From positions 1 through 41,262 of the IMG/VR virus record IMGVR_UViG_3300021197_000330: a stretch of DNA of 41,262 bases; one strand, written 5' to 3'. The stretch's first letter is position 1; each line of letters opens with the position of its first letter. The position numbers were made by a program, and so were the translations under genes. Below, in pieces: positions 38,073 through 41,262 of this stretch. The notes beneath the pieces are model-generated. The model ran no database searches and was not told the DNA's origin. It worked only from the letters and a program-made list of their open reading frames with translations. The DNA comes from a virus.

Positions 38073-38981
38073 CTATAATAAATCTTTTATATATTTATCC
38101 ATGGAAGCCATACCACCTTCTGCCTTACCAAGTTGTTGTTTTCTTCTCGCTATTTGTTTTTCTGTTGGTTTTAAAAATCCAAAAATTGATCTTCTTAATG
38201 TCTTTTTTTTGGCTGTTGTTTTACTTTTACCTTTGCCTTTGTCTTTATAAAGTTCTCCGTATTTAGTATTCACTGGATCAGCTTTACGTTTTTTACCAGC
38301 ATCAGCAATATTTTTAGTAGTAGACGAACCTTGTAAACCCGGAACACCTTTTAATCCTGCCCCAGCTCTAATTTTGTTTTTGTCTTTTATGCCTGGGTTT
38401 GCTGCCATTATTTTAGCAACAGTTGTTCCTCTGGCTTTTGCAATACCAGCTAAAGTATCTCCACTCTTAATTTTATAGCTACCTGTTGTTTTTGGAAATT
38501 GTACTTTTGGTGCAGCTCCAAATCGTTTTCCTTTCTCTTGAGATTTTCCTTGTTTACCTGCTTTAGAAATATTACCTTCAGTAGACATTCCAGCTTTTGT
38601 AGTATGTTTATCATACATAGCTTTTGTTTTAGCTGCTTTTTTTTCTTTAACAGACTTTTCTGGAGGCATTTGCCTACCAGTAATTGAACCAGCTCCACCT
38701 CTTCCTCTTACGTCTTTTGGTTTTGTGCCGCTATCTAAAAATTTTTTAGCTTTACTTAATAAACCCCCTTCATTTCTTTTATAAGGTTTCATTTTTTGTT
38801 GCATTTTCATTTTTCTCCCTTTTGATTTAATTGATCCAGTTGGTCCAGTTGGTCCAGCTGGTCCAGGTCCTCTCCTTAGCTTACCTTTTACAAATTTTTG
38901 TTCTGGATATAAGTATTCAAAATCTTTTCTAGGTAAACCTTTAGTATCTGGGTTTAATGTTTTTTGTACTCTTTTAGTCAT
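38073..38981 (-). CDS. Basic LysM-domain protein with short collagen-like stretch
   Basis: The 302-residue protein is Lys/Gly-rich over most of its length. A short collagen-like run, GPAGPTGPTGS, lies at 40-50, and a LysM domain covers about 165-212 (YKIKSGDTLAGIAKARGTTV and following), with 42 of 49 residues identical to the LysM protein at 16094-16507. The rest is low-complexity, with AMYDKHTTKAGM and RRSIFGFLKPTEKQIARRKQ helices. Peptidoglycan binding by the virion is likely; the basic flanks could also contact DNA or capsid. Confidence 0.75.
   Translation of the reverse strand: MTKRVQKTLNPDTKGLPRKDFEYLYPEQKFVKGKLRRGPGPAGPTGPTGSIKSKGRKMKMQQKMKPYKRNEGGLLSKAKKFLDSGTKPKDVRGRGGAGSITGRQMPPEKSVKEKKAAKTKAMYDKHTTKAGMSTEGNISKAGKQGKSQEKGKRFGAAPKVQFPKTTGSYKIKSGDTLAGIAKARGTTVAKIMAANPGIKDKNKIRAGAGLKGVPGLQGSSTTKNIADAGKKRKADPVNTKYGELYKDKGKGKSKTTAKKKTLRRSIFGFLKPTEKQIARRKQQLGKAEGGMASMDKYIKDLL
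38352..38498 (-). repeat. LysM duplication, copy 2
   Basis: This is the partner of 16358-16504. Both encode 49 residues without gaps and lie in unrelated protein contexts about 22 kb apart. Confidence 0.85.
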
Positions 38982-38990
38982 TTCTTATTC

Positions 38991-39272
38991 CTAATTTATA
39001 TTAATCATACCACCGTAGTATTTCTTTGTAAACGTACTGACATTAGTAGGTTTACCTAAAACACCTTGTGCTTTTGATCGTTTTCTTGTAACTGCACTTT
39101 TTCTTTGTCCTTCACTCATTCTTCTAGCTTTTGATAGTGGTACACATTTAGGATACTTTCTTTTTGCATCTTCTTTTTTTTTACTTCTTCCACACTTTGC
39201 AAAAGTACCATCTTTCTTTTTACTTCCGATGTCTACCCATTTTTCTTTAAACCACTTATCTAAACCAGACAT
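38991..39272 (-). CDS. Small basic Cys-containing protein (DUF5872-like)
   Basis: The sequence GLDKWFKEKWVDIGSKKKDG, then CGRSKKKEDAKRKYPKCVPL and ARRMSEGQRKSAVTRKRSKA is a recognisable pattern of a small marine phage and algal-virus protein family that I recall as DUF5872. Two Cys and many Lys/Arg suggest a nucleic acid-associated virion protein, but the function is not known. It is coupled to the upstream 223-residue gene through TAATG. Confidence 0.75.
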   Translation of the reverse strand: MSGLDKWFKEKWVDIGSKKKDGTFAKCGRSKKKEDAKRKYPKCVPLSKARRMSEGQRKSAVTRKRSKAQGVLGKPTNVSTFTKKYYGGMININ

Positions 39273-39943
39273 TAGTCAAGCATACCTTTATAATAATCGG
39301 ATGTTGATGAATTTGTTTCACTGACATTAGAATCATCTCTAATGTAAGAGCCAGAAACATAACCACCTTGATTCATTTTAGACATACCACTTTCAGAAGC
39401 ATTTTTTGCAGCCATCATTTCAGCCTCACCTTGTGCCGCTTGCATTCTACCTTCTTTTTTACCTTGTTTTTTCATCATATTAGCTAAAAACAAAGCACCT
39501 AAAATAGCACCTTTTGGTTTTCTTGCTAGTTTTCCATTTCTAGCACCCATTTTATTTTTTAATCCTATATTTACTGCTTGTTTACCAAAATCTTGTATAT
39601 TTTGAGATTGTCCTGCACCTTTACCTGTCACAGGATCAACTGCATTTTTGTTTGCTGAAACTGTGCCACTTTTCTTTTTATTCATTTGCATATATTTCAT
39701 CATTCCTGCTAATCCCATTAAAGGCATTAACATTCCTTTACCTGCTTTAATTGGTTTGTTTTTTAATTTCATCATAGCTCCTTTGTTAGCTTTTTTAGGA
39801 CCCCAATCTTTTTTCTTCTTACCACTAGGGTCTTTAATTTTTCCTGCACATACCTTTGATGCGTAAGCATTTGCATAGGCTGAAGGATATACCTTAAACT
39901 TTCTTTTTGCTGCTGCCTTACCTCTTGGGCACAATTTAGTCAT
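39272..39943 (-). CDS. Basic virion-region protein, 223 aa
   Basis: The first 35 residues (LCPRGKAAAKRKFKVYPSAY, then ANAYASKVCAGK) match a short domain common in marine phage structural regions, with two Cys. The middle is Lys-rich with a hydrophobic patch (GKGMLMPLMGLAGMMKYMQM), followed by GAILGALFLANMM, a second. The acidic, Ser-rich C-terminus ends MLD. No function is established; the pattern suggests a virion or scaffold-like protein. Confidence 0.7.
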   Translation of the reverse strand: MTKLCPRGKAAAKRKFKVYPSAYANAYASKVCAGKIKDPSGKKKKDWGPKKANKGAMMKLKNKPIKAGKGMLMPLMGLAGMMKYMQMNKKKSGTVSANKNAVDPVTGKGAGQSQNIQDFGKQAVNIGLKNKMGARNGKLARKPKGAILGALFLANMMKKQGKKEGRMQAAQGEAEMMAAKNASESGMSKMNQGGYVSGSYIRDDSNVSETNSSTSDYYKGMLD

Positions 39944-39946
39944 ATG

Positions 39947-40069
39947 TTATTTTACCTTTTTTACTACCTTCTGTCTACTTAGCAACTTACCTTTTCTTGC
40001 TTTTACAAATTTTTTCTTTTGAGGACCTTTAGTTATTTGTTGCCTCATGCTTCCTCTATTTAATGCCAT
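39947..40069 (-). CDS. Small basic protein, 40 aa
   Basis: The frame encodes MALNRGSMRQQITKGPQKKK followed by FVKARKGKLLSRQKVVKKVK, with 14 Lys or Arg in the last 25 residues. A similar start (MAxxRGSMRKQIT) is familiar from marine phage small proteins of unknown role. Its ATG lies within the end of the 42-residue gene (10-nt overlap). It may bind DNA or RNA. Confidence 0.7.
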   Translation of the reverse strand: MALNRGSMRQQITKGPQKKKFVKARKGKLLSRQKVVKKVK

Positions 40070-40188
40070 TTATTTTTTATCCATTTGTATGCAGCGTAAG
40101 TTGTCAATCCTAATACGATATAACATATACCATCAAACCATGATATGTTATGAACTGTTTCAACTAACTCTGGTGTAATATTATCCAT
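40060..40188 (-). CDS. Small membrane protein, 42 aa, holin candidate
   Basis: The peptide has an acidic N-terminus (MDNITPELVE) and one hydrophobic segment, ISWFDGICYIVLGLTTYAAY, followed by a basic end, KWIKNKWH. It directly follows the M15 peptidase gene, sharing a TAATG junction. Adjacent endopeptidase and small membrane protein genes are the usual phage lysis pair, so I propose a holin. The single span would make it a pinholin-like or class III type. There is no direct proof. Confidence 0.65.
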   Translation of the reverse strand: MDNITPELVETVHNISWFDGICYIVLGLTTYAAYKWIKNKWH

Positions 40189-40649
40189 TATCTTAATCTA
40201 TACCTTGTTTGACCTTGTTCATTTTTGTAAGCCTCTTTATAATCATGTTTGTTATAACCTTTGTTAAAAGAAACATGAACCCATCCTGAATGAGGCCCTT
40301 CTTTTTCGTTGTAAAATTCTAATATAAGTTGATCAAAATCTAAATTAGCATTTATCCAATCACTAAGTTCCACATTACTAAATCCTAATACTTCTATATC
40401 AGCTGCTTGACCCAAAACATGTTGTGATGTTTTACTACCACCTATTTTAGTATTTAATTCTTCACATCTAAAGCCAGAGCTTATAATCATAGGTTTCATA
40501 AAATGATTTCTTACAGGTTGTAAAACACCTTCACACAAACTTTTTAAATTTATAATGTTAGTCATACTTGGTGTGTTATCTATACCATGTCTTGTAGCTG
40601 TTTGAGATTTTGTAAATTCATGTAAGCTAAAATTTGTTGTTAATTTCAT
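40188..40649 (-). CDS. M15 family peptidase, endolysin candidate
   Basis: The zinc-binding residues of the M15 D-Ala-D-Ala family are in place: SQH77 in the SKTSQHVLGQAADIE motif, D84 in the same motif, and H125 in GWVHVSF. FSLHEFTKSQTATRHGIDNT at the N-terminus is typical of the phage M15_3 branch. At 153 residues it is a single catalytic domain that should cut peptide bridges of peptidoglycan. It lies next to the holin candidate and would serve lysis, though virion-carried versions exist. Start ATG 40649 directly follows the previous stop. Confidence 0.88.
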   Translation of the reverse strand: MKLTTNFSLHEFTKSQTATRHGIDNTPSMTNIINLKSLCEGVLQPVRNHFMKPMIISSGFRCEELNTKIGGSKTSQHVLGQAADIEVLGFSNVELSDWINANLDFDQLILEFYNEKEGPHSGWVHVSFNKGYNKHDYKEAYKNEQGQTRYRLR

Positions 40650-40958
40650 TTAACATTTCCATCTACGTCTTGCTTGACGTAATCTTGAATTAGGGTCTTT
40701 AGCTGCCTTTGGAAACTTCTTCATTTGTCCTGCACTTCTTGCACAAAATGATTTTCTTCTGTTTGCAGCTTTACTTCCTTTTTTTACTTTACCAGTCACA
40801 GCAGTCTTGAGTTTGGAACCAGGATTGTCTCTTCGGTATTTTTCAACACCAGCTTGAGTCATTCCTGCTCCAGACTCTGAAGACCTATAATACTTCTTAT
40901 TTCTTGGTGGCATACCGCCTGTTTTGAAACTAAGAAGTTCTGCTGTGTATTTATCCAT
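40650..40958 (-). CDS. Basic marine phage protein ending WKC, 102 aa
   Basis: The C-terminal 50 residues (KKGSKAANRRKSFCARSAGQ, MKKFPKAAKDPNSRLRQARR, then RWKC) match a short domain common in cyanophage and pelagiphage structural regions. Two Cys with many basic residues suggest nucleic acid or metal binding. Its function is not known. The ATG overlaps the upstream stop by 8 nt (ATGGATAA). Confidence 0.75.
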   Translation of the reverse strand: MDKYTAELLSFKTGGMPPRNKKYYRSSESGAGMTQAGVEKYRRDNPGSKLKTAVTGKVKKGSKAANRRKSFCARSAGQMKKFPKAAKDPNSRLRQARRRWKC

Positions 40959-41259
40959 TGTCAGTAGCTGATGTAATCGGTGTTACAAAAACTGTAACAG
41001 AGGTTACATTACTAATAGTCAAGTGCATATCAGTTTTAAATAAAATACCGTCTAAAGGCATATCTACCTGATATTGATCAGCTGCACTTCCAGCAGGTGT
41101 TGCGATAACAAGTTTTTGTGTACCGCTTCCACCTCCATCTTTAAAAGTTAAACTTCCAGCTGACGCATGACCTACATAATAAATAGATAGCAATCTTGTT
41201 CTACCAGACTGAATAGCTCCAGTACTAGTTAAAGTTAATGCACCTATATCTGAGTTCAT
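40951..41259 (-). CDS. Small beta-rich virion protein at right edge, possibly complete
   Basis: The 102 visible residues are a run of beta strands with small residues (IGALTLTSTGAIQSGRTRLL, GSLTFKDGGGSGTQKLVIAT). This fits a decoration or tail surface protein, as at 27403-27744. ATG 41259 is only 3 nt from the window end, so the true start could lie upstream. Capsid and portal genes are expected just beyond. Confidence 0.6.
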   Translation of the reverse strand: MNSDIGALTLTSTGAIQSGRTRLLSIYYVGHASAGSLTFKDGGGSGTQKLVIATPAGSAADQYQVDMPLDGILFKTDMHLTISNVTSVTVFVTPITSATDNG

Positions 41260-41262
41260 AAT

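Noticed and set aside
1-41262. tRNA genes, integrase, attachment sites, phage RNA polymerase
   Set aside because: I looked for cloverleaf arms, tyrosine or serine recombinase motifs and T7-type polymerase motifs and saw none; absence could still reflect limits of reading by eye or the missing segment.

Overview
The window is most of the genome of an AT-rich tailed phage, probably a marine podovirus. I estimate about one third G+C by eye. The phage assignment rests on a small terminase subunit, head-tail adaptor-type proteins, long fibre proteins with LamG, SPRY and cupredoxin-like domains, large ejection-type internal proteins, a T7 gp13-like acetyltransferase-fold protein, an M15 peptidase and a phage family A DNA polymerase. 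The fibre modules, the small basic proteins (WKC-ending, CPRGKAAAKRKF and KEKWVDIG types) and the base composition resemble uncultured marine phages of low-G+C bacteria such as SAR11. The host is inference. I found no integrase, phage RNA polymerase, tRNA or CRISPR array.

Layout. Almost everything is read on the minus strand, so transcription runs right to left. The late block (41.3 to about 16 kb) goes: a small virion protein, basic proteins and M15 endopeptidase; LysM and EF-hand-like proteins; two adaptor proteins; beta-rich and fibre proteins; a P22 gp10-like hub candidate; two glycosyltransferases; the internal/ejection proteins; two membrane/coiled-coil proteins; a tiny protein and a second LysM protein. 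The replication block (16 to 5 kb) carries a RecB-like nuclease, an SSB-like protein, an archaeo-eukaryotic-type primase, a UvrD-like helicase, a DUF3310 protein, family A polymerase and a C5 cytosine methyltransferase. A SNF2-type helicase and a 60-residue protein are the only convincing plus-strand genes. The left end (5 to 0 kb) holds a PAPS-reductase-family enzyme, small regulators, an HNH nuclease, then a 353-nt non-coding region with iterons, the small terminase subunit, a VRR-NUC nuclease and a truncated gene.

Large terminase, portal and major capsid protein are absent. On a circular or permuted map they would lie between the left edge (downstream of the small terminase) and the right edge (upstream of the first late gene), so the window looks like a genome missing only its head-packaging segment.

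Genes are packed very tightly. Ten stop/start pairs share the sequence TAATG and six more overlap by exactly 8 nt, so translational coupling is probably general. I recovered nine genes too short or too truncated for ordinary ORF calling, including a 22-codon membrane peptide locked between two TAATG junctions. The most notable non-coding signals are a G+C-rich CGGGAA repeat patch at 240-545, an iteron/palindrome cluster at 1390-1482, and two promoters whose -10 box sits directly against the start codon (16.06 and 27.38 kb), both associated with inverted repeats.
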